Origin: Winogradskyella sp. UBA3174
GTDB taxonomy: Bacteria > Bacteroidota > Bacteroidia > Flavobacteriales > Flavobacteriaceae
Assembly (NCBI RefSeq): GCF_002364335.1
Contig: NZ_DEXW01000024.1
Span: 1-7,869 of the forward strand
Direction of reading: 5' to 3'
Length of the DNA: 7,869 bases
In this document: piece after piece, positions 1 to 7,754 of the stretch
How the letters are laid out: the number at the start of each line of letters is the position of its first letter
Numbering within the stretch: position 1 is the first letter of the stretch
Translations under genes and position numbers: made by a program
The notes under the pieces: generated by a model
Seen by the model: the letters and a program-made list of their open reading frames with translations, nothing else
What the model was told of the DNA's origin: nothing
The model's database searches: none

Positions 1-108
1 AACTATAAAGCAATATGGTCTGGGGGAATTAATAGTGGTGGTGCAATTTCAACTTCTTTTACTCAAGCTTCCGGCCCAAGAACTAAATTAGAATCAAGTA
101 AAATATAA
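1..108 (+). CDS. C-terminal end of an upstream phage protein (partial, 5' end outside window)
   Basis: Frame 1 is open from the first base to a TAA at 106-108 and gives 35 residues beginning NYKAIWSGG and ending KLESSKI. The stretch is rich in Gly, Ser and Thr with few charged residues until the last ten, which suits the tail end of a beta-rich virion protein. That is only a guess, because so little of the gene is present. It reads in the same direction as the following genes and stops 12 bases before the next start, so it is probably co-transcribed with them. I do not recognise the family. Confidence 0.75.
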   Translation, partial: NYKAIWSGGINSGGAISTSFTQASGPRTKLESSKI

Positions 109-110
109 AT

Positions 111-117
111 TAGGAAA
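111..117 (+). promoter_or_regulatory. Ribosome binding site for the 193-residue gene
   Basis: TAGGAAA lies in the 12-base gap after the upstream stop. Its AGGA core ends five bases before the ATG at 121, and it supports that start. Confidence 0.55.
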
Positions 118-120
118 ATT

Positions 121-702
121 ATGGCACAAAATAAAACATTAACAGAGGAACAAACAGTAAGTAGGTTTAATAGACCTGTACCGGGTCACTCTTTAACTGA
201 TACTCCAAAAAGTAAACCTTACGAAAATCCTTCAATGTTTTCAGACCCCGATGATGCTGTAGATTTTATTGTTGATAAACTTAATAAACCTGCAAATTCA
301 GCACGATTTCAAAAATTAATGTTTGCAGGAATGAGCGTAGAAGAAATAACTAATACAATTGCTTTAGGCGGATTTACTGGTGGGGTAATAACACCCGATA
401 TAGCAGAAATTATTAAACCCCCTATTGCTATGGTGCTAATTAATATGGCGTTAGAAGCAGATATACCTGTTAAAATTTTTGCAGGAGATACAAGTATTGA
501 TGAGGCTAGTGGTATGGATGATGAAACAACTATGCGTATGATGGCTGATAGAAATCCAGAACAATTAAAAATGATGCTACAAGAAATAGCGGCAGAACAA
601 GAGCATAGAAAAGGTAACAACGCAAAAGTAGTAGAAGGACAGGAATCTCAAGGAGGATTTATGAATATGCCACAACAAGAACAAGTTAGGGAGGAAATAT
701 AG
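121..702 (+). CDS. Marine-phage conserved protein with N-terminal RPVPGxSLT motif, function unknown
   Basis: The product is 193 residues, starts at ATG 121 behind an AGGA-type ribosome site and ends in TAG. Residues 1-40 are polar and probably unstructured, carrying R18-P-V-P-G22 and S24-L-T26, then a Pro-rich linker. Residues 41-56 (SDPDDAVDFIVDKL) begin a helical core. Residues 63-120 include an LMFAGMSVEEITNTI helix, a Gly-rich turn (GGFTGG at 83-88), and a hydrophobic helix around IAMVLINMAL. From about 130 the chain is acidic, Met- and Gln-rich and probably flexible. From memory, unverified here, this layout (RP-I/V-PG motif, DAV-x-x-x-x-x-KL helix, G-M-x-x-x-x-x-T helix, Gly turn, hydrophobic helix) matches a small protein found in cyanomyoviruses and other marine phages, for which I know no assigned function. 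Its place just before two large structural-type genes suggests a virion or assembly role. There is no signal peptide and no convincing transmembrane helix. Confidence 0.85.
   Translation: MAQNKTLTEEQTVSRFNRPVPGHSLTDTPKSKPYENPSMFSDPDDAVDFIVDKLNKPANSARFQKLMFAGMSVEEITNTIALGGFTGGVITPDIAEIIKPPIAMVLINMALEADIPVKIFAGDTSIDEASGMDDETTMRMMADRNPEQLKMMLQEIAAEQEHRKGNNAKVVEGQESQGGFMNMPQQEQVREEI
688..694 (+). promoter_or_regulatory. Strong ribosome binding site embedded in the end of the preceding gene
   Basis: AGGGAGG sits inside the last codons of the 193-residue gene, nine bases before the ATG at 704. It is the best Shine-Dalgarno match in the window. It fixes the start of the 787-residue gene and, with only one base between stop and start, favours coupled translation. 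Confidence 0.75.
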
Positions 703-703
703 T

Positions 704-3067
704 ATGGGCGGAGCAATACCTTTATTAGTTTCTTTTGGGACAGGATTAGTTAGTCGTTATAACCAAAGAAAAAAAGCTGAAAGTAAATCTGAGTATGACC
801 AGATTTTGTTAGACGCAAAAAATGACCAAGAATCAAAGCTATTAACAGAAGAACGTGATTACCAATTTAATTTAGCTAACACCGCAAATCAGCAAGATAT
901 TAATGATACTTTAGCTGAACGAAATTTTGAGATGGGTAAACTAGCTAAACAAAATGAGTATGCAATAGGTTTACAAGAATCAAAAGTTACTCAAGCAAAC
1001 TTAGACAGACTACAAAAATTAGCAGATGATAAAAGTTTATTAAAATACGGAGATACTCTAGCAAGTGCGGCAAATGCAATATCTGAATTAAATGGGCATG
1101 AAGTATTTGGTACTGGAAATAATTCTTTTAAATTAAATCAATACCCGTCTGCTGATGGTAATCCAGAGGTAGGCCCAGAATGGGATGCTAAAAAAATGGA
1201 AGATTTAAACAGCTTAATAAGTATTCCCGGATTTAAAGATAGAGTTTTAGCTATGGATGATACTTCTTTAGCTAGTTTTCAAACTTACGCAACAAATCTT
1301 TTTAGTAAATATCGTGTTAGTAACGCTAAAAGAAATGAAACAAATGGTGAGTATCTTGCATTTGCTCGTATCAAACCAAATAAAAATGGTAAAGGTAGTT
1401 TTCAAAATTTATTTAATACAGATAAATACCCCGCAATTTTAGGAATAAATGAAGCTCATCAAAATTCTACTAATTATATTAAGTCTTTAGCTTATGAAGA
1501 TGTTAAAAAAAATTATAGTAATATATCTGATGTACTAATGAAATCAGATGAAGAGGGTACTTATGATTATGTTTTACCATTAGATGATATAAAAACATTA
1601 TATCCAAATATGCCTTTAGAAGATGTTTTTGCAGCGGCTCAAATAGTTGCAACCTATAACCCCGAACTAGCAACGGGTGATAATGCAATGAATAGAAATA
1701 TGGAGGTAATCTATAATTTAAAAAATAGACCTACTGATTTATTTGCGGCTAAACTAGCAAATACATATGACAGGACAGGTGCTACAAGTGATGGTGTAAA
1801 ACTATTAAATTTTTGGAACAGCAACCCAGAAGCATATGGAACAAAAGATGGTTATGTAATGCAAGAGAATGGTAGTATGTTTTTTGAAGGAGTAGACCAC
1901 GAGGCAAGATTAGATAGTTTAGCTTTAGGTGTTCTTCCTTCATTAATAGGTGATAATGACCCTAATTATGTTTCTGTTTTAGACAGTGAAACGGGAGCAG
2001 AAGATGCACAAAAAAGACTTGTATCGGGAGAGGCAACAACTATAGGAGAAATAAAAAGTACTGCTACACAAGGAATAAATGCTATAAATATTATGAATAA
2101 TATTTTAACTACTTATGACCCTAGACGTGGAGGTTCACCATTAACAGGTGGTATGCTAGATTTAGCAATATTTATAGAGGGTTTTCAATCTCAAATTGGT
2201 TTAATTGGTGAATCTCTTTCATCAAAAGACGCTAATTCTTTTTTACAATCAGTATATGTAGATAATAAACTAACTGCAAAAACACGAGAAGCAATAAGTA
2301 CATTTAAGTACAAGGGCGAAACAAAAAATGTAATAGATTCTTTGTTTCAAGAAGATGATTTTGCTTTACAAATAGAAGCACAAAGAAAATTTTTTGCTAC
2401 TTCATTAAATTACAGTGTGTCAATGATTTTACAAGGTGGTACAGGCGGTAAAACAATATCTGATACGGATTATCAAATCATGGAAAAATCAATGTACAAT
2501 GGTTTGTTTACTTCTAAAGGATTAAATAAATCGGCATTAGAAGCAATATTTAAAACAGTACGTTTACCCAGTATAATTGCACAATATAAAACAGATTTAG
2601 ATAACATTAATGCAATACAAAATATGCAAGCAGCGGTTAAGTATGAAAGATTAATTAATTATGATGGCATACAAACATATAAGCAATTAACTAAACAATT
2701 AAATGGCTACTCTGGTACAGATGCTGAAGTTGGAAGTAAAAAAGATGATTATTTTCAAGGTAATGCTTATCTAGGTAAATCAGAAATGGGTTACCCTAGA
2801 ATGGAAAAAGTAGACAATAAATCTGTTGTTTATGTATCATATACAAATGGTACAAAAATGCCTATGCGATATGAAGATGTAGAAAACTATTATCGTAATT
2901 TTGCAAGCGGTATATCAAAGGATTCTTACCTAGAGTTTGAAAATGAAATATTTGATACTTACAGAGAATACTTTAGTGAAACATTAAATGCTGATGCAGG
3001 AAATGAAATAATAGTTAAAGATGTTTGGAAAGAAACTCAAGGAATTAACCCCGACAAATTACCATAA
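704..3067 (+). CDS. Large helical phage protein, candidate internal virion/ejection protein
   Basis: The product is 787 residues; the start is set by AGGGAGG nine bases upstream. Residues 1-17 (MGGAIPLLVSFGTGLV) are short, hydrophobic and Gly-containing. A long, charged, Gln/Asn/Lys/Glu-rich helical stretch follows to about residue 115, possibly coiled coil. This short apolar head plus long amphipathic helix is common in phage virion proteins that contact membranes during DNA ejection, and T7 gp14 starts in a similar way. The rest is mostly mixed helical sequence with no catalytic motif I can identify. Near the C-terminal third, after a hydrophobic helix (YSVSMIL), comes Q577-GGTGGKTISDTD-Y590, a Gly loop followed by an ISDxD helix cap. 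I have the impression that similar loops occur in other phage structural proteins. The gene lies one base after its upstream neighbour and 16 bases before the 1556-residue gene. Its size is close to T7 gp15 (747 residues), but I see no sequence match to it. An alternative is another uncharacterised tail or tape-measure-like component. Confidence 0.85.
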   Translation: MGGAIPLLVSFGTGLVSRYNQRKKAESKSEYDQILLDAKNDQESKLLTEERDYQFNLANTANQQDINDTLAERNFEMGKLAKQNEYAIGLQESKVTQANLDRLQKLADDKSLLKYGDTLASAANAISELNGHEVFGTGNNSFKLNQYPSADGNPEVGPEWDAKKMEDLNSLISIPGFKDRVLAMDDTSLASFQTYATNLFSKYRVSNAKRNETNGEYLAFARIKPNKNGKGSFQNLFNTDKYPAILGINEAHQNSTNYIKSLAYEDVKKNYSNISDVLMKSDEEGTYDYVLPLDDIKTLYPNMPLEDVFAAAQIVATYNPELATGDNAMNRNMEVIYNLKNRPTDLFAAKLANTYDRTGATSDGVKLLNFWNSNPEAYGTKDGYVMQENGSMFFEGVDHEARLDSLALGVLPSLIGDNDPNYVSVLDSETGAEDAQKRLVSGEATTIGEIKSTATQGINAINIMNNILTTYDPRRGGSPLTGGMLDLAIFIEGFQSQIGLIGESLSSKDANSFLQSVYVDNKLTAKTREAISTFKYKGETKNVIDSLFQEDDFALQIEAQRKFFATSLNYSVSMILQGGTGGKTISDTDYQIMEKSMYNGLFTSKGLNKSALEAIFKTVRLPSIIAQYKTDLDNINAIQNMQAAVKYERLINYDGIQTYKQLTKQLNGYSGTDAEVGSKKDDYFQGNAYLGKSEMGYPRMEKVDNKSVVYVSYTNGTKMPMRYEDVENYYRNFASGISKDSYLEFENEIFDTYREYFSETLNADAGNEIIVKDVWKETQGINPDKLP

Positions 3068-3073
3068 TAATAA
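3065..3073 (+). other. Three consecutive in-frame TAA stop codons
   Basis: The 787-residue gene ends in TAATAATAA, so two further in-frame stops back up the first. The last TAA overlaps the AAGGA ribosome site of the next gene. This enforces termination just before the giant gene. In so AT-rich a sequence it could also arise by chance. Confidence 0.9.
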
Positions 3074-3076
3074 GGA
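3072..3076 (+). promoter_or_regulatory. Ribosome binding site for the 1556-residue gene
   Basis: AAGGA lies seven bases before the ATG at 3084 in the 16-base gap and supports that start. Confidence 0.65.
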
Positions 3077-3083
3077 TAATTAA

Positions 3084-6000
3084 ATGGCTACTGTAGAAGA
3101 ACAGACAAACGAACTACTAGAAAATCCTAACCCTAATATACTAGAGGGAGATGCCTTTCGTAAAAGTGCTTTTGATGGAGGCTCTGCTATCTACCCTTAT
3201 GGAAAAGATGGTCAAAAAGTTTATTTAAATGACCCAAACTTACAAGATGAGTTTAAAGAAGATTTATTTCAAAAACATTTAGAACTTAGTGTTCCTAAAG
3301 AGGTAGCAGCAGACCCTTTTGAAAACGTAGAAAGTTTAGAAGATATTGGTGAAATATATACTAGTCAAGTAGCTGAAAAAACAAGAGGTGAGATAGCTAT
3401 ATTTGGAGAGCCAAAATATGTTAATAAATTTAACAACAACCAAGTACAAGTTCTACGAAAAAACGGAATTAAACAAAGTACTGTACAAAAATTAATTGAT
3501 AGCAATTTTGCTTTACCTTTTGATAGAGAGACAGGTGCTGTTTCAGATGCGGATAAAACAATAGGTATGTTTAGTATGCTTGATGGTTTGTATGATAATT
3601 ATGTTGCCAGTTTACCTAATCTTATAACAGGTAATGCTATGAAAAATAGCAAACAACGACTAGATGCTATTAACACAGCTATAGAAGGAAATGAAGATGA
3701 ATTAAGTTGGCAGTATGGATGGGTAAAAAATAAAAGTTTAGAAGAGTTAGATATCATGAGAGGACAAGAACAAGCACAGCTTGAAATGTTTTCTGGTGAT
3801 AAAATACCTACATCGACAGAGTGGTGGCAAAATAGAATACGAAAACAAATAGGTGTTGAAGTACCTTTAACTGTTTTAGAAGAATTAAAAAAAGATGCAG
3901 GTGGTTTTGCAACTAAAACTACTGGGTATGTAGTAGACTTTGCTCCTATAGCGGGAGTTCTTAGTTTTAGTATGTATAAAAATGCTATAACAAAATACGC
4001 AGGATTTGCGGCTTGGGCTAAAACATTTAAAAAAACTAAAGCCTATAAAGATGGTATGTCCGAAGATGATTTAGTTAATACTTTTATAAAAGAAAAGTAT
4101 CCTGCTATGGATACTGCTAATGCTACACAATCAAATTGGTTTACTAGATTTTTTAATAAATCACAAGTACAAACCGGTATTCAAATTCGTACTTCAAAAG
4201 AATTTATAGAAAAGTCTAAAAATATAGCCGATGATATTATGGAAGCAAATACAAATTATCAAAAAGGTATAATAAATTTTGACAATGGAAAGATAGATAA
4301 ACAAGCATTAATTCGATTACACGATAAAGCTAGAGATTTAAAATTTAAACAACTTAGTTATTCTTTTAAAGGTATACCTAATCTATTTAAACAAGATGCG
4401 GCAATGGAATTAGGATTTGCAGCGGGTGCTGTATCTTTAGCTCAAGTAGCAGGTGAACAGTATGAGTTTTTAGGTGGAATGTTAGGTGGATTTGGAACTG
4501 GACTAGGCGGTAATTGGGTTGTAGGAGTAGGAACAACTGGCTATCATGGTGTAGCTTCATTTTTAGATATATTTTCTAAAGGAATTAGAAATGGTGCTTT
4601 AGGTTTTGAAGGTGATGTTATGCGATTAAAACCAGAAATTTTGCGTAGTACAAAAGTTTGGGATAAAAAATCAAATGCTTTTCGTGAAATAAGTTGGGCA
4701 GAGTATAATCAATTTGAAAAATTTGCTTATAAGTTAAACGAGGGTGGCCCAGATGTAATGAAACATATTAAAGCTAATATAGAAAACTATAATGTGTTAG
4801 TTGAAAAGCTAGGAAAAAATATAGGTGAAGAAAATGTTCATATACTCCACGAACAATTTGCATTAATTGCTATGATGGGGCCAATGATGGCGGCTAGGGA
4901 TGCGGCAAAAGTTTCTAATACAAGTGTATCATCATTATTTGATGTTGCTAATCCAGAATTTTTACAAAGCTTACAGCGTCACCAGTATATGCTAGGAGCT
5001 TTACAAGAAACTTTAGAGAGCGTATCAAATAAATCTATAAGGGGTGATGTAGGTACAGCAGGTGGCCCAATACAAGAAGAATTTAAAACAATGCAAAAAG
5101 CTATATCCGATTTTGCTAATCAAAATACAATAGATACAACAAAAGAATTTGAAACATTACTTAGTGATAGTAAAAGATTTTTTGAAAGTATAGGAGATGT
5201 AAGTCACCCTATGTGGGATGATTCAGAATTAATATATCAAAACTTAGATAGAATGGATAATTTTTTTAAGTTTGTAGAAAACGACCCTATTCTTAGTACA
5301 ATGATTAATAGAAAAGAATACGATGGTATGGTTGATGATATAATGTTTTACCGAGAAGGAGTTGATGTAATTAACTCACAGATAACTTCAGCAATAAAAA
5401 ATGTAGAAAAATCTACCTTACCCGAGTCTAGAAATTTAGAACAGATGTCTAATTGGCTAGCAAAGTCTTTAGTAATGAATGAGAGATTACATTACAAGCA
5501 AGCAAACGTACCATTTAAAGAACTCTATAAAAAATACAAAAATGCTGAAGTAGATGGGTTTGATTTATTTGAAAATTTTTGGAAAGTATATGGTAAAGAT
5601 GAAAACGTATTAAATTCTATTGAAGTATTTTGGAAGGGAAATAAAAATGCCCCCCGAGAATTTAGAGAATTAAAAATAGTATTTGATGAAGCAGCAGAAA
5701 GACAAATACGAAAAATGCATGTTCTAGATAAAACCCCTTCTTACTTAGATAGTTTATCACCTAATTTAAAAAAACTTGAGTACGATAAATGGTTTAAAGA
5801 AAAACGATTTGCTTTAGCTGAACAGCTAGGTGTTAATCCAAGTACAATTGACAATATGACAATGTTTGAGTGGCTTCGTTCAAGTGTAAAAACTGCCGAT
5901 GGTAAAAGCGTAGAATTATTATTTAATATTCAAGAGTTAAATAAATTGCGTGGAGGTCTTCAACGAGTTGAATTTGCTCTTTCTAAAAAAGGTGACCCGG

Positions 6001-7754
6001 CGGCAGGAACATTTGCTAATCTGTTTGATAATTCAGAACAGCTTATAGATGACTTAGCATTAAAATACAAAGATGTTTACCCTAATTTAAACACTGAATT
6101 AAAAGATGCTAGAGAAATTTATAAGTATACTTACGCTAATAGATACTTAGATAAAGAATCTGACATAGCAAGGATTGGTGCAAACTGGATAGCCTATTCA
6201 CAACTAGGTAAAGAATTTACACTTGGGCCATACACGCCTAGTGGAAAAACATTTAAAACACACCCTACAAAATGGATAGATTTTAATAAAGTTAAAAAAA
6301 ATCCAGAGTTATTTCGTGACCAAATAGCGATGAACATTGGTGACTATGTTCAAGGTCAAGGATATGTTATTAATCCCGGAAGTGAAGGGTGGTTAATGTG
6401 GCAAGCCTACGCAACCCGATTAATTGATGATTCAATTGCAAAAGAAATACAAAAAAATTCTGCTAAGTTTTTAAATGGAACCTACAGAATTTTAGATGGA
6501 GAAATAACAGACAAATCTGGTCAAGCTGTAAATACTTTTCACGATTTATATAGAATGGCTGACAAGCTATCTTTTGATGTTAAAGGAGGAGGAAAAATAC
6601 AGTTATACAATGTTGATAAATTAGTTAATAATGAAAAAGGTTTAATAGAAGCTCTTGCTAAAAATAAACCATTAGAGAAAAAAATGAATACTCTAAAAAA
6701 TGACCTAGTATCCAAAGCTAGTACACAAGGGGCTATAATAAAAAAAAGAAACTCACAAGCAGAGAGGGCTATATTAGACCAAGTAGGAAAACTAAATAAA
6801 GGATTAAATAATACAGAATCTTTTGTTGAAAATTTTATTGGTAAAGGAGGAGCAACCCAGACTGGACTTGAACTAAATTTATTAGGCGAAGTACTTGTAC
6901 AACAAGGAGTATTTAAAAATACTAAAGAATTTAAGACACAAGTAGCCAACATGGTTGGTGATTATATAACAATGAAATACGCAAGTAAAGTAGGTGGTGT
7001 ATCAATAGTAAAAGGTGAATCAAAGCAAGCATCAAATTTTGATTTTGCAGGCTTTAAAGAATTTTTAGATACAAACGAACCTTCTCTTTTAAATATTTTA
7101 GATGAAGAACACTTAGGTTTCTTAAAATCATCTACCGAATTATTTTCTATTATTCAACGGGACATGCTTAAACTATCCGACAGTGAAATAAGTATGATGT
7201 ATCCCGGTGGATTAACTATGCCTGCTATATTAAGTAGAATTTATGGTGTAGCTAGAGGAGTTATTGGAGTTAGATTTGTTGCATCAGAAGTAACTTTGCG
7301 TATTATGAATAAAGGCAAAGGCGATTTTATAAAAGAAATGTTAAAGAGTAAAGATGCCGCTAGAGTTATAAATGAGATAATAGAACGTGGTGCTATAGAC
7401 AGTAAAATTGATAAAAATTTTAGTAGAGTTTTAACTGCCGCTTATATTGAAACAGCTATCATTGAACCCGAATCAGAAAAAATGTCTGCTCCCGGAGATA
7501 GTTTATTAAATTGGATGGGAATCCCTTTTAGTGATGCTAATGTAGGTGATGTAAAAAGAACTATAGGGGCAGCAATAAAAGCACCTGCAACATTTTTAGA
7601 AAGTAGAGATGTAGATATGTCTCAACAAGAGCAGTATCAAACTTTATTTCCAGAAGGAACTGATAGTATTAGTAAAGAAACATTTAGTGATGCATACACA
7701 AAAAATCCTGTAGAAGCAGGATTAGAGGCTCAAATGAATCGTTTACAGCAATGA
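3084..7754 (+). CDS. Giant phage virion-type protein (1556 residues), candidate DNA-ejection/internal protein
   Basis: A single uninterrupted reading frame of 1556 residues ends in TGA. The N-terminal 270 residues are acidic and polar with no signal peptide. Residues 280-312 (starting TGYVVDFAPIAGVLSF) are hydrophobic. Residues 443-493 form a long Gly-rich apolar region (including FLGGMLGGFGTGLGGNW) that could insert into or line a membrane. Around 586-604 lies a Met-rich helix (FALIAMMGPMMAA). Residues 620-1370 are mostly long charged helices, including a KDAREIYKYTYANRY helix near 1007. Residues 1371-1430 hold a compact block, MYPGGLTMP then ISRIYGVARGVI-like sequence and VASE; I associate this arrangement with very large structural proteins of marine phages, from memory only. 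I found no lysozyme-type, protease or ATPase motif. Being the third and largest of a 193/787/1556 series, it parallels T7 gp16 (1318 residues) in order and size, without the transglycosylase signature that gp16 carries near its N-terminus. A tape-measure-like or other inner-virion role remains possible. Confidence 0.88.
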   Translation: MATVEEQTNELLENPNPNILEGDAFRKSAFDGGSAIYPYGKDGQKVYLNDPNLQDEFKEDLFQKHLELSVPKEVAADPFENVESLEDIGEIYTSQVAEKTRGEIAIFGEPKYVNKFNNNQVQVLRKNGIKQSTVQKLIDSNFALPFDRETGAVSDADKTIGMFSMLDGLYDNYVASLPNLITGNAMKNSKQRLDAINTAIEGNEDELSWQYGWVKNKSLEELDIMRGQEQAQLEMFSGDKIPTSTEWWQNRIRKQIGVEVPLTVLEELKKDAGGFATKTTGYVVDFAPIAGVLSFSMYKNAITKYAGFAAWAKTFKKTKAYKDGMSEDDLVNTFIKEKYPAMDTANATQSNWFTRFFNKSQVQTGIQIRTSKEFIEKSKNIADDIMEANTNYQKGIINFDNGKIDKQALIRLHDKARDLKFKQLSYSFKGIPNLFKQDAAMELGFAAGAVSLAQVAGEQYEFLGGMLGGFGTGLGGNWVVGVGTTGYHGVASFLDIFSKGIRNGALGFEGDVMRLKPEILRSTKVWDKKSNAFREISWAEYNQFEKFAYKLNEGGPDVMKHIKANIENYNVLVEKLGKNIGEENVHILHEQFALIAMMGPMMAARDAAKVSNTSVSSLFDVANPEFLQSLQRHQYMLGALQETLESVSNKSIRGDVGTAGGPIQEEFKTMQKAISDFANQNTIDTTKEFETLLSDSKRFFESIGDVSHPMWDDSELIYQNLDRMDNFFKFVENDPILSTMINRKEYDGMVDDIMFYREGVDVINSQITSAIKNVEKSTLPESRNLEQMSNWLAKSLVMNERLHYKQANVPFKELYKKYKNAEVDGFDLFENFWKVYGKDENVLNSIEVFWKGNKNAPREFRELKIVFDEAAERQIRKMHVLDKTPSYLDSLSPNLKKLEYDKWFKEKRFALAEQLGVNPSTIDNMTMFEWLRSSVKTADGKSVELLFNIQELNKLRGGLQRVEFALSKKGDPAAGTFANLFDNSEQLIDDLALKYKDVYPNLNTELKDAREIYKYTYANRYLDKESDIARIGANWIAYSQLGKEFTLGPYTPSGKTFKTHPTKWIDFNKVKKNPELFRDQIAMNIGDYVQGQGYVINPGSEGWLMWQAYATRLIDDSIAKEIQKNSAKFLNGTYRILDGEITDKSGQAVNTFHDLYRMADKLSFDVKGGGKIQLYNVDKLVNNEKGLIEALAKNKPLEKKMNTLKNDLVSKASTQGAIIKKRNSQAERAILDQVGKLNKGLNNTESFVENFIGKGGATQTGLELNLLGEVLVQQGVFKNTKEFKTQVANMVGDYITMKYASKVGGVSIVKGESKQASNFDFAGFKEFLDTNEPSLLNILDEEHLGFLKSSTELFSIIQRDMLKLSDSEISMMYPGGLTMPAILSRIYGVARGVIGVRFVASEVTLRIMNKGKGDFIKEMLKSKDAARVINEIIERGAIDSKIDKNFSRVLTAAYIETAIIEPESEKMSAPGDSLLNWMGIPFSDANVGDVKRTIGAAIKAPATFLESRDVDMSQQEQYQTLFPEGTDSISKETFSDAYTKNPVEAGLEAQMNRLQQ

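Noticed and set aside
309..620. 103-codon open frame on the minus strand
   Set aside because: It lies wholly inside the 193-residue gene, is antisense to a well-supported frame, and its product is a low-complexity Ile/Ser-rich chain typical of the reverse complement of AT-rich coding DNA.
1503..1688. 61-codon open frame on the minus strand
   Set aside because: It is antisense inside the 787-residue gene, with a His/Leu/Tyr-rich composition and no independent support.
2432..2473. Possible P-loop (GGTGGKT) in the 787-residue protein
   Set aside because: The spacing does not fit Walker A (GxxxxGK[ST]), no Walker B strand is apparent nearby, and the surroundings are helical.
6539..6952. 137-codon open frame on the minus strand
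   Set aside because: It is antisense inside the 1556-residue gene. The Ser/Phe/Leu-rich apolar product looks like a membrane protein only because it mirrors Lys/Glu-rich coding sequence.
3084..7754. Lytic transglycosylase domain as in T7 gp16
   Set aside because: I looked for a catalytic Glu-Ser region with the usual G-L-x-Q and A-Y-N type motifs and found none in the N-terminal part or elsewhere.
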